Assembly: GCA_937907705.1 (NCBI GenBank)
Contig: CALCVP010000063.1
Span: 1-14,715 of the forward strand
Source: an uncultured Prevotella sp.
GTDB taxonomy: Bacteria > Bacteroidota > Bacteroidia > Bacteroidales > Bacteroidaceae
Length of the DNA stretch: 14,715 nucleotides
Direction of reading: 5' to 3'
The translations under genes and the position numbers were made by a program. Shown here piece by piece: positions 1 to 8,626 of this stretch. Position 1 is the stretch's first letter; each line of letters begins with the position of its first letter. The notes beneath the pieces were generated by a model. The model saw only the letters and a program-made list of their open reading frames with translations. It did no database searches and was not told the origin of the DNA.

Positions 1-102
1 CCAAAACGCTTAGGAAAGTGAGCTAAATTTGGTACAACGAACTGGACACCCTATAAAACAAAAGCAAGAAAAACAATACATAATTTTCAAATACATACAA
101 CA

Positions 103-432
103 ATGAAACGCAACATTATATTATTCGCCATGATGCTTATGGCAACCCTAAGCTTTGCTAAAGACATCAAAACTGTAGTAGTTACCACCACCCCTCAGAT
201 GCACTGTGAGGCATGTGAGAATAAAATCAAAGGCAACTTGCGCTTTGAACGTGGCGTTAAAGAAATCAACACAAATGTGGACAAGCAAACTGTAACCATC
301 AAGTATGATGCCGACAAGACCACTGTTGACAAGCTATTGAAGGGCTTCGAAAAGTTCGGTTACAAAGCAAGACAGCTGAAACAAGGTGAGACAGTGAAGA
401 AAATAGAGGATGAAAGTTGCACTAACATGTAA
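103..432 (+). CDS. Exported HMA-domain heavy-metal-binding protein
   Basis: This 109-residue protein starts with a signal peptide (Lys/Arg at 2-3, hydrophobic core about 5-18, likely cut after SFA at 19). The rest is a single heavy-metal-associated domain carrying the motif MHCEAC at residues 33-38, where C35 and C38 would bind Cu(I) or a similar soft metal. A later Cys106 in the tail could add a ligand. The length fits one ferredoxin-like HMA fold plus a short charged extension. Known HMA proteins pass metal to P-type ATPases or efflux systems; here the signal peptide places the protein in the periplasm. No partner pump is visible. The start at 103 is chosen because later Met codons would destroy the signal peptide. 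No Shine-Dalgarno sequence is seen, as usual for Bacteroidetes. Upstream only a weak TTTG (28-31) with TATAAAAC 20 bp later could be a promoter. The gene ends at its own terminator. Confidence 0.9.
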   Translation: MKRNIILFAMMLMATLSFAKDIKTVVVTTTPQMHCEACENKIKGNLRFERGVKEINTNVDKQTVTIKYDADKTTVDKLLKGFEKFGYKARQLKQGETVKKIEDESCTNM

Positions 433-482
433 CAACAGACTGTTGCTACTGCACTTTCACAAGCAATTTTAACCCATAAAAA

Positions 483-520
483 AAAAGCTATAAAGACTTT
501 CACAAGCCTTTATAGCTTTT
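483..520 (+). terminator. Rho-independent terminator after the HMA gene
   Basis: A perfect 13-bp stem pairs 483-495 with 508-520. The 12-nt loop could pair further (CTT with AAG). A run of A precedes it and a T-rich tail (GTATTTTTCT) follows. It lies 50 bp past the HMA stop codon. The A/T-rich flanks could let it act in both directions, which would also suit the convergent gene ending at 634. Confidence 0.85.
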
Positions 521-580
521 GTATTTTTCTACTATTAAATTAGCAAAAAAACACCTTCCATTCTGCATGTGTATAAGTAT

Positions 581-603
581 GACATAACAGCACTGTTATT
601 GTC
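581..603. other. Inverted repeat between convergent genes
   Basis: ATAACAG (584-590) and CTGTTAT (593-599) form a dyad, and GACA/TGTC extends it outward with one bulge. It lies 30 bp downstream of the minus-strand gene ending at 634. It may be a weak terminator for that gene, but no T-run follows on the minus strand. The rest of 521-633 shows nothing else. Confidence 0.3.
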
Positions 604-633
604 ATTGTATTAAAATACTGATAATCCACATTA

Positions 634-1758
634 TTATCTAACTACCACTTTTCTTATAGCACCGTTGCGATACTTCACTACGTTTACAGCACCCTTTGCC
701 AAAGAGTTTAATTGAACGCCATCCATGGTATAGATACCTACTATATCACTCTCATTTACAACCTGTACACGGTCCAAGCCTGAAGATATATCTTTGTTTA
801 CTTCCAGCTCAATGTCGTCAAGATCTACATCCTGACGCTTGTCATTGGTAAGAATAACACCTGTAACCTTGATAGTTGACACATCTGCCAAGGTCTCGTC
901 TGCCTGCACATAGAAAGAGAACAGGGTGCCTTCATTGCCTTGGAAAGGATCCGCATTACGGTCAAAAGCAACAATTCTGATGCTGTCTTCGGTAAAAGCA
1001 TTATAGGCAATGGTAACATTAAGCAGGCGTTCGTTGTTGCCTTCAAATACAATGTCTTCGTAGCCATAATCATCGACCTCTCTTACCATCTTCATACCAG
1101 TAGGCAATTTCATATCCATTTGCAAGCCATAAACCTTCAAATCATTGGTAAGCACTACGTCTACACGGGTCTTTGAGCCATCAGTAGCTATCTTTAATGG
1201 AGCTGGAGCAAATGACAACTGGCCTATTTCTACATTCAACTTCACTGAACCTTCAGCAGGAGCACTTGCCACAGGCACGCCATTGGCAGACAATTCCATC
1301 TCTCTCAGCTGAATCATTCCACCACGGAAATCATCTGCAACCTTTACTTTCAACATTGCGATAGCACCCTCTTCGCCCTTGATATAGTACTTGGTATCGG
1401 TGCAGAACATGGTATATCTGTACCAATCAGTAAACACGCCCTTGTTGGTTTTCAAAGAATCGCAATATACATCGTGCGTAAGTGTAGAGTAACGGTCGCC
1501 ATAACGGCTCATGCTAATGTATTCAACACCTTCCGGTAACTTGAAATCTGCCTGCAAAGAAGTTATTTTCTCGCCAGGGTTTACAAGGTTAAAAGGTATC
1601 TCCACCTCTGTCCCAGGTTTCACATTGATACTTTTTCCATTACCAAAAGTCATGTAACACTGAGCTAAAGCAGCACTTGCAAAGCCTAATAACATTATCG
1701 CGACGAGAGCCAATCTCGCTGAAACCAGCCCTGAAATTTGATGTAAAGTCTTGTTCAT
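634..1758 (-). CDS. Exported protein with two cohesin-like modules and a sorting tail
   Basis: This 374-residue protein has an N-terminal signal peptide (hydrophobic about 15-31, likely cut after ALA near 32). Two beta-sandwich modules follow, about 35-175 and 180-320. Each carries the same hallmark: QADFKLPEGVEY at 69-80 and QMDMKLPTGMKMV at 213-225. Each also has a later G-x-hydrophobic stretch (GAIAMLKVKV near 131, GTLFSFYVQA near 277). This pattern fits cohesin-like domains, which bind dockerins. The last 35 residues (IYTMDG at 342-347, KG at 355-356, basic end) resemble a type A sorting domain of the type IX secretion system. That would place the protein on the outer surface. It lies 118 bp downstream of the giant gene on the same strand, with no convincing promoter in between, so the two are probably co-transcribed. 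The giant protein contains a dockerin and a similar cohesin-like module, so the two are likely partners. Family naming rests on motif recognition only. Confidence 0.8.
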   Translation of the reverse strand: MNKTLHQISGLVSARLALVAIMLLGFASAALAQCYMTFGNGKSINVKPGTEVEIPFNLVNPGEKITSLQADFKLPEGVEYISMSRYGDRYSTLTHDVYCDSLKTNKGVFTDWYRYTMFCTDTKYYIKGEEGAIAMLKVKVADDFRGGMIQLREMELSANGVPVASAPAEGSVKLNVEIGQLSFAPAPLKIATDGSKTRVDVVLTNDLKVYGLQMDMKLPTGMKMVREVDDYGYEDIVFEGNNERLLNVTIAYNAFTEDSIRIVAFDRNADPFQGNEGTLFSFYVQADETLADVSTIKVTGVILTNDKRQDVDLDDIELEVNKDISSGLDRVQVVNESDIVGIYTMDGVQLNSLAKGAVNVVKYRNGAIRKVVVR

Positions 1759-1809
1759 TTTTACTTAATATTAGATTTATCCGTTGAATGATTTTCTGTG
1801 TCAGTATAA

Positions 1810-1840
1810 GGCGTGGCAGCCATTTTCAGGTGGCCACGCC
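1810..1840 (-). terminator. Hairpin between the giant gene and the cohesin gene
   Basis: GGCGTGGC (1810-1817) pairs perfectly with GCCACGCC (1833-1840) across a 15-nt loop, 37 bp past the stop of the giant gene. On the minus strand the stem is followed by TTATACTG, not a solid T-run. It may be a leaky terminator or a stabilising or processing hairpin that sets different transcript levels for the two genes. Confidence 0.5.
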
Positions 1841-1876
1841 CTTTACCCAATGGTATTTACCTTCAAAAACTATACC

Positions 1877-4800
1877 TTATTTGATAACTTTCTTGGTAGA
1901 TCCGTTGGCATTTCTAATGATATTGATGCCTTTTTTCACCTTATTCATAATCTGACCGCCTACTGAATAGATGCGTTGTTTCAAGCTTGACAGGTCTTCT
2001 ACACCGTTGATGCCTGTTGTCTGACCATCACCACCGATACTGTTCAGCACATAGTCTGTGGCGTTCATGTCTGACACTGAGATGTTATTCACCTTCACGT
2101 CAGCCAAGTTGCCCTCACCTGCAACATCAAGGTAAACCACTGCACCTTGATTGCCAAGCAAAGCGGCATTGTCATCAGCCATACCAACCAAGCGTACAGC
2201 ACCGTTAGCCAAATTGTTGGTATAGAGACGATGACCATCGGCACGCTCTGTAAGACCTTGGTTCACTAATGTCATACCTGCCGGAAGTTTCACATCCATC
2301 TGGAATGCCACACAAGTCTGAGCATTGGTCAAGTTGACAGCGATGCGGCGAACGGTACCATTCATTGTTTCAGAAAGTGAAAGTGCGCCACCGTTACCAC
2401 CTTCTTTCATGGCTACTGCACGGCTTACCTTATGCAAACTGGTAACTTTTGAACCCAAACGGATAATGTTGTTCACCTCTACTACATCGCTTACGGTGAT
2501 ACGTCCGTCCAAGTTGGCATCTGCAGCCTTCTTGATGGTCTCGTCATTAACGGTCATCTTATCCAATACAATGTTCAATACCACATCACGGTCGCTTACA
2601 GTTACCTTGCCGTCAGGCAAATTGCCAGCACCTGTAACATCGCCCAATACATATCGGTTAGACACTTCTTGATTAGCCAATGCTGCAATCATATCGCCTA
2701 CTGCTGTGATTTGCTTGAACAATTCGTCTTTCTTAGACATGAAAGCAGACTGGTCATCTTTAACCTTTTGATGGGTTTCATAGAGTGCGTTATAAGCAGT
2801 TACTACTTCATTATACTGATCTGACAAGTCTGCAGCATGGTTGTGAGATACAATGTCTTGCCATACCTGCGACAATGCGCCATTCAATACAGTACTAATC
2901 TGATAGTTAACCTCGGCAGAAGCACCTGTATAAGTCAATCCATTTGCAAAGTCTGTCCAATTGTCTACATAGTATAGATAAGAATCTTTCTTGCTTTCTG
3001 TCAAAGCATTTTCAATGTTTTCTGCTGTATAATCAGCATCAACAAGTTTCTTAAATACTACTATCTGCTCTGTAAGGAAGTCAACATTTCCTTGCATCTC
3101 AGTATCATACTTGGTAGTACCGTCTTCATCTACTTGCTGATAATACCCATACGACTGTACCGTCTCAACCATTTCGGCTACCTTAGCGTCAAGAGCATTG
3201 ATGCTTGCGGTGAGTTCTTGATAAATCGTTTCATTGACAGCATACGGCTTTTCTGCTACGGTAAACTCGTCAACAGCTGTCTTCAGCTTTGCTGAAACTT
3301 CGGTCAGAGCATTGATCATCTTCTCGCTGTAGAACGAAATCTGTCCTGCATAAGTATCCATATCACTCTGAACACCATCCAGCTGAGCCTTAATAGCAGT
3401 CAAAGCATACTCTTCCTGTACCGGTTTATGGCACTTAGCCAATGCCTCTGCCGCCGCTGTGTATTCGCCAACAACCTGATTGTAGCGTGTATCAAGTACG
3501 GTCTTCGCATTTGTTTCGGCATCTTTATTATAGGTAGCTGTAAACTCTACCTGAGCCTTAGCCACTTTCTTCTCAAACGGGAGCAATGCATCTTTTTTCA
3601 GGTTCTCTGCCACTTCATTCTTCACAAAGCCGTTAAGAATGTCTGTAAGCTCTGCTGTCAAGCCCTCACAGTGTGCTGCATAGTAAGCGTCAAGAGTTTC
3701 ACCTGTCTCGGTACCAGCGTACTTGTTATGCATATTGGTGTACTCTACACGCATCTTGTTGATAGCGGTAGTGATACTTGACACTTCTTGGTTGTTCACT
3801 TGCTGGTAAACAAGGCTTATGCGCTTAGCAAAGTCAACCAATTCGCCTGTATTCTTATCGTTATACTGTGTTTGCAGAGCCTTGGCATTACCGCTATTGT
3901 AAGCCTCCTCCACCGCAACTTGATAGCCAGCGAGGGCTGCCTTCAGTGTATTGCGGAAAGATGGAGTACCGTCTAAGGTGAGGTAAGCAAACGCATAGTC
4001 ATCAGCATAAGCCAGAGCCTCGGTAAGTTGAGTGCCAAGAGTAGCCAATTGAGTGTTCAACTCGTTGTAAGCTGCAACATTGGCTGTCTGGTTCTTGTTG
4101 GCCGATTTGGCATTTTCATAAAGAGCCTTAGCATCAGTATTGAAGGTATTGACCATTGTCTGAATCTCTGGCAGAGCGCCGAACAATTTACCATCGGCAA
4201 TAGCCTTGGCAGCGCTTGCATTGGCTTTATCCAAATAGTTGGCCACCAACTTCTCGTATTCTGCCTTGTAATCGGTATTGTCATTAGGTGTCTGAGAGAA
4301 TTTGGCAAGGTCTTTCAGATGCTTTTCAGCAGTCTTCCGGGCATCAGTATAAATCTTGTTCCACTGTGCTTCAGCCGCAGGTTCCAAGCCAGCAGCAAGT
4401 TCTTTATCAAGATTTTCTTCGGTCAGCTTGCCATAAAGCTCGTCAAGTACCAGCAGCTTGGTTTCCGGAGTAACCTTCTTCAATCGGGTCTGATAGTCTC
4501 TTACGTCAGCAAAAGCTGCCTTGATTACAGTACTGTTGTAGCCTTGCAGTTTGTCTTCATACTCCTTGACCTTGCTGTCGAGCAATGCTTTCTTCTCATC
4601 AAACTTGCTTGCTATATTTGCATTTACTTCTGCAACAAAGCCATCGACAATGGCGTCAATCTCAGCAGCATACTTGTTGGCCAGCTCTGTGTTCTCTTCA
4701 TCTTGGTCATAGAGCTCCGGCGCCTTGGTATCGTTATACTCCTTATTGGCTTTTGCCTGTAGTTCGCCCAAGAGCTTGTCATAAGCATATACACTGTTAA

Positions 4801-7800
4801 GAGCCTCAATGAGCTGATCTATCTTGATGTCATTGCGCAATTCCTGATTGCTGATGCCATTAAATTTATTGATAGTGTTGACAGCATCCAGCTTCTTTGC
4901 TTCGGCTGTGCTCAGTGCAGCGTCAAAGACCACCTTACGTGCGGCATTGTCTGCCACGACAGCAGCATCATAACCGCCGCTCCAATCGCTCAAAATCTCA
5001 TTGATACGTGTAGTAAGAGATGTACCTTGATCACTGATAGCAGCATCCGTAGCGACAGCTTCGCCCACTGCATATTTATCAGCTATGAGGGCTGCCAATA
5101 CATCAATAGACTGCTCATCCTTGGTTTGCAGAGCGATAAGACGGTCAAGATAAGTATCCTTCTGTGAAGACTGGTCTTGACTCTGTATCTTTTGATAAGC
5201 GTCGTTGAAGGTCTGCTGTATGTTAGCCAACAGCTTAACATGAGCGGCATGCTTCTCTTCGTTAGCCTTAGCAGCAGCTTCAAAGCCCTTCACCTTAGCC
5301 TCAAAGTCAGTAATCTGCTTCAATAAAGCATCTTTCTGCTCCACAGCCTTGCGGTCTTTATAAGCCTTTTCTATTGCCTTTACCAGATTGTCTATGCCAG
5401 AAGTAGCCATCTTGTCAAGCTCTGCGGTATAGAAGTCGAGTGCCTTATCCTTTGCCACAGCAGCTACAGCTGTCTTCGCTGCATCTATCTCTGCTGTCAA
5501 GCGGGCCTTGTCTGCCTTTGCCATCACTGCATCATAAGCCTTGCGGTTCTCTGCACTTGCCTTGGCATTGGCTGTCAGCTTCACCACATCGCTCTTGACT
5601 GTCTCTAATGTAGCTGCCATGGTCTTGTCCCATTCGGCCTTGAATGTTTCGGCTTTCTGAGCCTTCAGCATAGCATCCTTCAGCTTGTTGACTGTCTGCT
5701 GCTCTGCATCAATAAGCTTCTTGAACTCATCTGTCCTGTTGTCATCGCCTACCAGTCCTGCCACCTTAGCCAATTCAGCTTCTTCAGCCTCAACGGCTTT
5801 CAGTTGTTTAGCATAAGCTTCATCATTCTGTGCAAGGAATTTTGCACGATCATCCACAGCTTTCTTCAAGGTTACTACCTTCACATCCAGTGCGCCAAGG
5901 TCATCGTTCATGGTAGAGAGCAATGGCAGAACCTCTTCAGCTTTCTTTTGGTCAGTAATTTCGTCCTTGCTGTTAGGCATGTCTTTGGTCAACTCAGACA
6001 GTTTCTTGGTGTATTCATCCTGCTTGGTCTTGAACTCACCCTTGTTATAGCTTGCCAATCGTGCCTCATCAGCAAGTAATTTCTGTATAGCGTTCAAGCT
6101 ATTGGTTATAGGCTGTATCTTAGCCACTACAAGGTCATACATGTTCTGTGCAGCTTTAATGGTAGCCACCTTGTCATATTCTGCCTTGTCTGCTGGATAG
6201 CTCTTGGCCAAATCAGCGAAAGCCTTTACAGTAGCATCATCCAGCAACTGTATGCCATTCAATATGGTCAAGCGGTCGGCATCTGCCTTTGTGCCAACGG
6301 TTGTAGCCTGTGTCAGTTTACCCTTAATGGCACTTACTTTTGCCTTAAAGGCTGCTATGTCTTCGCCATAAGTCTTGGTTGATCCAGCATAGTTGACATA
6401 TTGGTTAACCACTACTGCCTCTACAGCTGCAATATCTTTTTCATAAGCATCAAGAGCAGTCTTCACTGCGTCATACTGAGCTACGGCAGCCTTGGCTGTA
6501 GCCACAAAGTCGGTAGCCTCGGCAATTATATTATTGATAGCAGCTTCATTCTTCTTCTGGTAATCAACCGCCTTCAAGTCGGCATTGGCCTTATCCAGTT
6601 CTGTCTTGAATGTAGCCACCTGAGCTGCATATTTGTCTGCTGTCTGAGCAAACTGCTCGTTAGCTTTGTAAGTCTTGTCCTTGCTAACCAGTTTCTCCAG
6701 TTCTGCCTTAGCATTTACTACGGCAGCATTGGCACTCTCCACTGCCTTGGAAACAGCCTTGTAAGCGTTATAGTTGTCAATGTCAGGAGCAGCCACTGTC
6801 TCTATGCCGGTAATGCTCTTCTCTATTTCTGCCACCAAAGTAGTGTATTCCTTACCTGTGATGTATAGATCCAGTGCGTTCTTTTCGTCAATGGTAGATA
6901 CCGCATTAGCAGTCTCTATCTTTTCTTTCAGCTTGTCAATCTGCGCCTTGATAGCTGCTATTTCATCTTTATAACTACCTGCCGGCAATGCCTTTTCTAC
7001 CGCTGTAACACGCTTCTCAAATGCCTTCACATTGTCATCAGCCAAAGTTTTGGCAGCCTTCAGAGCTGCTATCTTGGCCGTATAGTCTGTCTGCACCTTA
7101 TTGACAGCAGCGGCTGCAGCGGCAATAGCCTCCATATTGGCAGCTTCAGCAGCAGTTGCGTTATCATGACTTTCTGCCGTACCATTAGCCGTTTGCACGG
7201 TTACCAGCTTTTGGTATTCCTCTGCCATCTTGGCAGCAGCCTCTTTCTTCAATGCCTCATAACCGTTGTCAAGTGCAGCCACAGCGGTTTTTGCAGCATT
7301 ATAAGCAGCCAGCTCTTTGGTTATTTCCGCTGCCACTCTATTGTAAGCAGCATCATTATTGTTGGCAGTAGCTATATTAGCCAAGAGTTCTGCCACAGCA
7401 GCATTCACCTTCTTCTCCAGCTGAGCTATTGCATCAGCGTCAGCAGCGAGATTCTTCTCAGCCTCGCTCTTTGCCTTGATCACCTCTGCTGCCAAAGCTT
7501 CATAAGTAGCTTTATATTTATTCTTAGCATATTGTGATGTCTGCTGGTCAGACAATGTAGCCTCAACAGTGGCCAGTTTAGTCTGCATGCCTTGCAGCTT
7601 TTCCATGGCAGCAGCATAAGCTGCCTTAGCGTCAACAGCCTTGTTAACCTCTACCTCCAATTGGTCTATATCGCTGTCTATCACTGATTTCTCTGCATAC
7701 AGTTTCAACGCTACATAAGCATCTTTATAAGCGTTGGCATCATCGTCTACCAGTTTATTGAGCTTAGCAAAGATGGTACTGTAAGTGAGCATCAGTTTTT

Positions 7801-8296
7801 TATAAGTCTCGGCAAACTCTTCATTCTTCAAGTTAGTCTCCATTTTGCTCATCAAACCGTTCAAGCGCTCGTTATAGCTACTCTTGGCTGCTGCAAAATC
7901 AAACACCACTTCAAGTTTAAGGCTGCTCACCTCGTAAGATTTCTTGTCTGTGCTTACAATAACAATCTCCACATTAGCGGTTTCCGCCGTAAGCTTAAAC
8001 TCGCCATTATTCTGCAATTTGCCTGCTTTCACTATGTCTTTTCCAGCCACAGTGATATTGACATTGCTTGGATATTTACATGAGAATTTATAGGTACCGG
8101 GAACAAGTGTACCTATATTTTGCTTGATTTGTGTGCCCGTAGAAACAATAAGCACACCATTGTCAATCTTTAAGTCGCCTTCATTTTGCTGACTCCAGTT
8201 CTTCGTGTCATTACTTACAGACACATCAGAATTTGCAAAACCTGCCATTGGCACCGAGGCCGCAGCAAGAATGGATACCAGTACATTCTTTTTCAT
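1877..8296 (-). CDS. Giant exported helical-repeat protein with dockerin-like and cohesin-like modules
   Basis: The protein has 2139 residues. A signal peptide (1-21, ending GFA) precedes a Gly/Asn/Val-rich beta domain (about 22-132). A long region (about 133-1875) rich in Ala, Lys, Glu, Asp and Val, with almost no Cys or Pro, looks like helical bundles or coiled coil arranged in degenerate units of roughly 100 residues. Next is a dockerin-like module (1885-1947). Its second loop is canonical: D1926-x-N1928-x-D1930-G-x-I-x-x-x-D1937. Its first loop (D1886 to D1902) has a few extra residues. A cohesin-like module follows (about 1965-2090, QMDVKLPAGMTLV at 1999-2011), then a tail (about 2100-2139, with IYSVGG and KG) like a type IX secretion sorting domain. 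I infer a surface stalk or fibre. It is unlike ordinary cellulosomal enzymes because no catalytic domain is visible. The cohesin gene lies downstream and the LytTR regulator upstream. The start at 8296 is fixed by the signal peptide. I do not recognise a named family for the whole protein. Confidence 0.85.
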   Translation of the reverse strand: MKKNVLVSILAAASVPMAGFANSDVSVSNDTKNWSQQNEGDLKIDNGVLIVSTGTQIKQNIGTLVPGTYKFSCKYPSNVNITVAGKDIVKAGKLQNNGEFKLTAETANVEIVIVSTDKKSYEVSSLKLEVVFDFAAAKSSYNERLNGLMSKMETNLKNEEFAETYKKLMLTYSTIFAKLNKLVDDDANAYKDAYVALKLYAEKSVIDSDIDQLEVEVNKAVDAKAAYAAAMEKLQGMQTKLATVEATLSDQQTSQYAKNKYKATYEALAAEVIKAKSEAEKNLAADADAIAQLEKKVNAAVAELLANIATANNNDAAYNRVAAEITKELAAYNAAKTAVAALDNGYEALKKEAAAKMAEEYQKLVTVQTANGTAESHDNATAAEAANMEAIAAAAAAVNKVQTDYTAKIAALKAAKTLADDNVKAFEKRVTAVEKALPAGSYKDEIAAIKAQIDKLKEKIETANAVSTIDEKNALDLYITGKEYTTLVAEIEKSITGIETVAAPDIDNYNAYKAVSKAVESANAAVVNAKAELEKLVSKDKTYKANEQFAQTADKYAAQVATFKTELDKANADLKAVDYQKKNEAAINNIIAEATDFVATAKAAVAQYDAVKTALDAYEKDIAAVEAVVVNQYVNYAGSTKTYGEDIAAFKAKVSAIKGKLTQATTVGTKADADRLTILNGIQLLDDATVKAFADLAKSYPADKAEYDKVATIKAAQNMYDLVVAKIQPITNSLNAIQKLLADEARLASYNKGEFKTKQDEYTKKLSELTKDMPNSKDEITDQKKAEEVLPLLSTMNDDLGALDVKVVTLKKAVDDRAKFLAQNDEAYAKQLKAVEAEEAELAKVAGLVGDDNRTDEFKKLIDAEQQTVNKLKDAMLKAQKAETFKAEWDKTMAATLETVKSDVVKLTANAKASAENRKAYDAVMAKADKARLTAEIDAAKTAVAAVAKDKALDFYTAELDKMATSGIDNLVKAIEKAYKDRKAVEQKDALLKQITDFEAKVKGFEAAAKANEEKHAAHVKLLANIQQTFNDAYQKIQSQDQSSQKDTYLDRLIALQTKDEQSIDVLAALIADKYAVGEAVATDAAISDQGTSLTTRINEILSDWSGGYDAAVVADNAARKVVFDAALSTAEAKKLDAVNTINKFNGISNQELRNDIKIDQLIEALNSVYAYDKLLGELQAKANKEYNDTKAPELYDQDEENTELANKYAAEIDAIVDGFVAEVNANIASKFDEKKALLDSKVKEYEDKLQGYNSTVIKAAFADVRDYQTRLKKVTPETKLLVLDELYGKLTEENLDKELAAGLEPAAEAQWNKIYTDARKTAEKHLKDLAKFSQTPNDNTDYKAEYEKLVANYLDKANASAAKAIADGKLFGALPEIQTMVNTFNTDAKALYENAKSANKNQTANVAAYNELNTQLATLGTQLTEALAYADDYAFAYLTLDGTPSFRNTLKAALAGYQVAVEEAYNSGNAKALQTQYNDKNTGELVDFAKRISLVYQQVNNQEVSSITTAINKMRVEYTNMHNKYAGTETGETLDAYYAAHCEGLTAELTDILNGFVKNEVAENLKKDALLPFEKKVAKAQVEFTATYNKDAETNAKTVLDTRYNQVVGEYTAAAEALAKCHKPVQEEYALTAIKAQLDGVQSDMDTYAGQISFYSEKMINALTEVSAKLKTAVDEFTVAEKPYAVNETIYQELTASINALDAKVAEMVETVQSYGYYQQVDEDGTTKYDTEMQGNVDFLTEQIVVFKKLVDADYTAENIENALTESKKDSYLYYVDNWTDFANGLTYTGASAEVNYQISTVLNGALSQVWQDIVSHNHAADLSDQYNEVVTAYNALYETHQKVKDDQSAFMSKKDELFKQITAVGDMIAALANQEVSNRYVLGDVTGAGNLPDGKVTVSDRDVVLNIVLDKMTVNDETIKKAADANLDGRITVSDVVEVNNIIRLGSKVTSLHKVSRAVAMKEGGNGGALSLSETMNGTVRRIAVNLTNAQTCVAFQMDVKLPAGMTLVNQGLTERADGHRLYTNNLANGAVRLVGMADDNAALLGNQGAVVYLDVAGEGNLADVKVNNISVSDMNATDYVLNSIGGDGQTTGINGVEDLSSLKQRIYSVGGQIMNKVKKGINIIRNANGSTKKVIK

Positions 8297-8494
8297 AGTT
8301 TAAGTGTTTAATTAATAATCGTATAAATTATGTTATTTGGTTGTTGATTAGCAATCAATTCAAATAATAATTATATCAGTTTTTGTGTCGCGTCAAATAA
8401 AGTCAATAGGCTATTGCAGTTCAACTGCACATAAGTTAGCATAGTGTACAAGAAACACATATCAGCCTTATTATCAGCAGATAACATACTTTTC
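8297..8494 (-). other. Long 5' leader of the giant gene with two small palindromes
   Basis: If transcription starts just past the -7 box at 8500-8507, the mRNA has a leader of about 200 nt. It holds TTGATT-agc-AATCAA (8344-8358) and TGCAGTT-c-AACTGCA (8415-8429). Both could be short hairpins in RNA or dyad protein sites in DNA. No convincing reading frame is seen in the leader. Its function is unknown. Confidence 0.45.
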
Positions 8495-8499
8495 GTCCG

Positions 8500-8507
8500 C
8501 AAATATA
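8500..8507 (-). promoter_or_regulatory. -7 promoter box of the giant gene
   Basis: On the minus strand the sequence reads TATATTTGCGG, an exact match to the Bacteroidetes TAnnTTTG box. No TTTG -33 element lies 19-21 bp upstream, which suggests that the promoter needs an activator. Paired 9-bp repeats begin 40 bp upstream of the box. Confidence 0.6.
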
Positions 8508-8546
8508 AAGATAAAATCAATTGTTTGGTCCTCTCTTGGTACTGGT

Positions 8547-8576
8547 TTTCGTGAAACGTCAACATAATTTCGTGAA
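8547..8576. promoter_or_regulatory. Paired direct repeats, probable LytTR operator of the giant gene
   Basis: TTTCGTGAA occurs at 8547-8555 and again at 8568-8576, that is 9-bp repeats with a 12-bp spacer and a 21-bp period. This is the geometry at which LytTR proteins such as AgrA and ComE bind. The same 9-mer, with the same spacing and nearly the same distance from a -7 box, recurs before the LytTR gene. Confidence 0.65.
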
Positions 8577-8626
8577 AACCCGCCAAACAAGCAAGAGTTT
8601 GTTTTTCTCCTTACCGAAGCAACTAC

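Noticed and set aside
1..24. Possible 3' end of an upstream plus-strand gene (frame ending PKRLGK, stop at 19-21)
   Set aside because: Only six codons are visible and other frames also stop at once, so no gene can be identified.
4028..4762. A long plus-strand frame (244 codons) inside the giant gene
   Set aside because: It lies antisense to a continuous 2139-codon gene with signal peptide and domains; its hydrophobic look is the mirror of Ala/Lys/Glu-rich codons.
8371..8586. A 71-codon minus-strand reading frame before the giant gene
   Set aside because: It starts upstream of the predicted promoter, runs through the operator and leader, and has no recognisable features; probably chance.
8585..8604. 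AAACAA/TTGTTT inverted repeat as a terminator of the LytTR gene
   Set aside because: The stem is only six weak pairs and no T-run follows on the minus strand.
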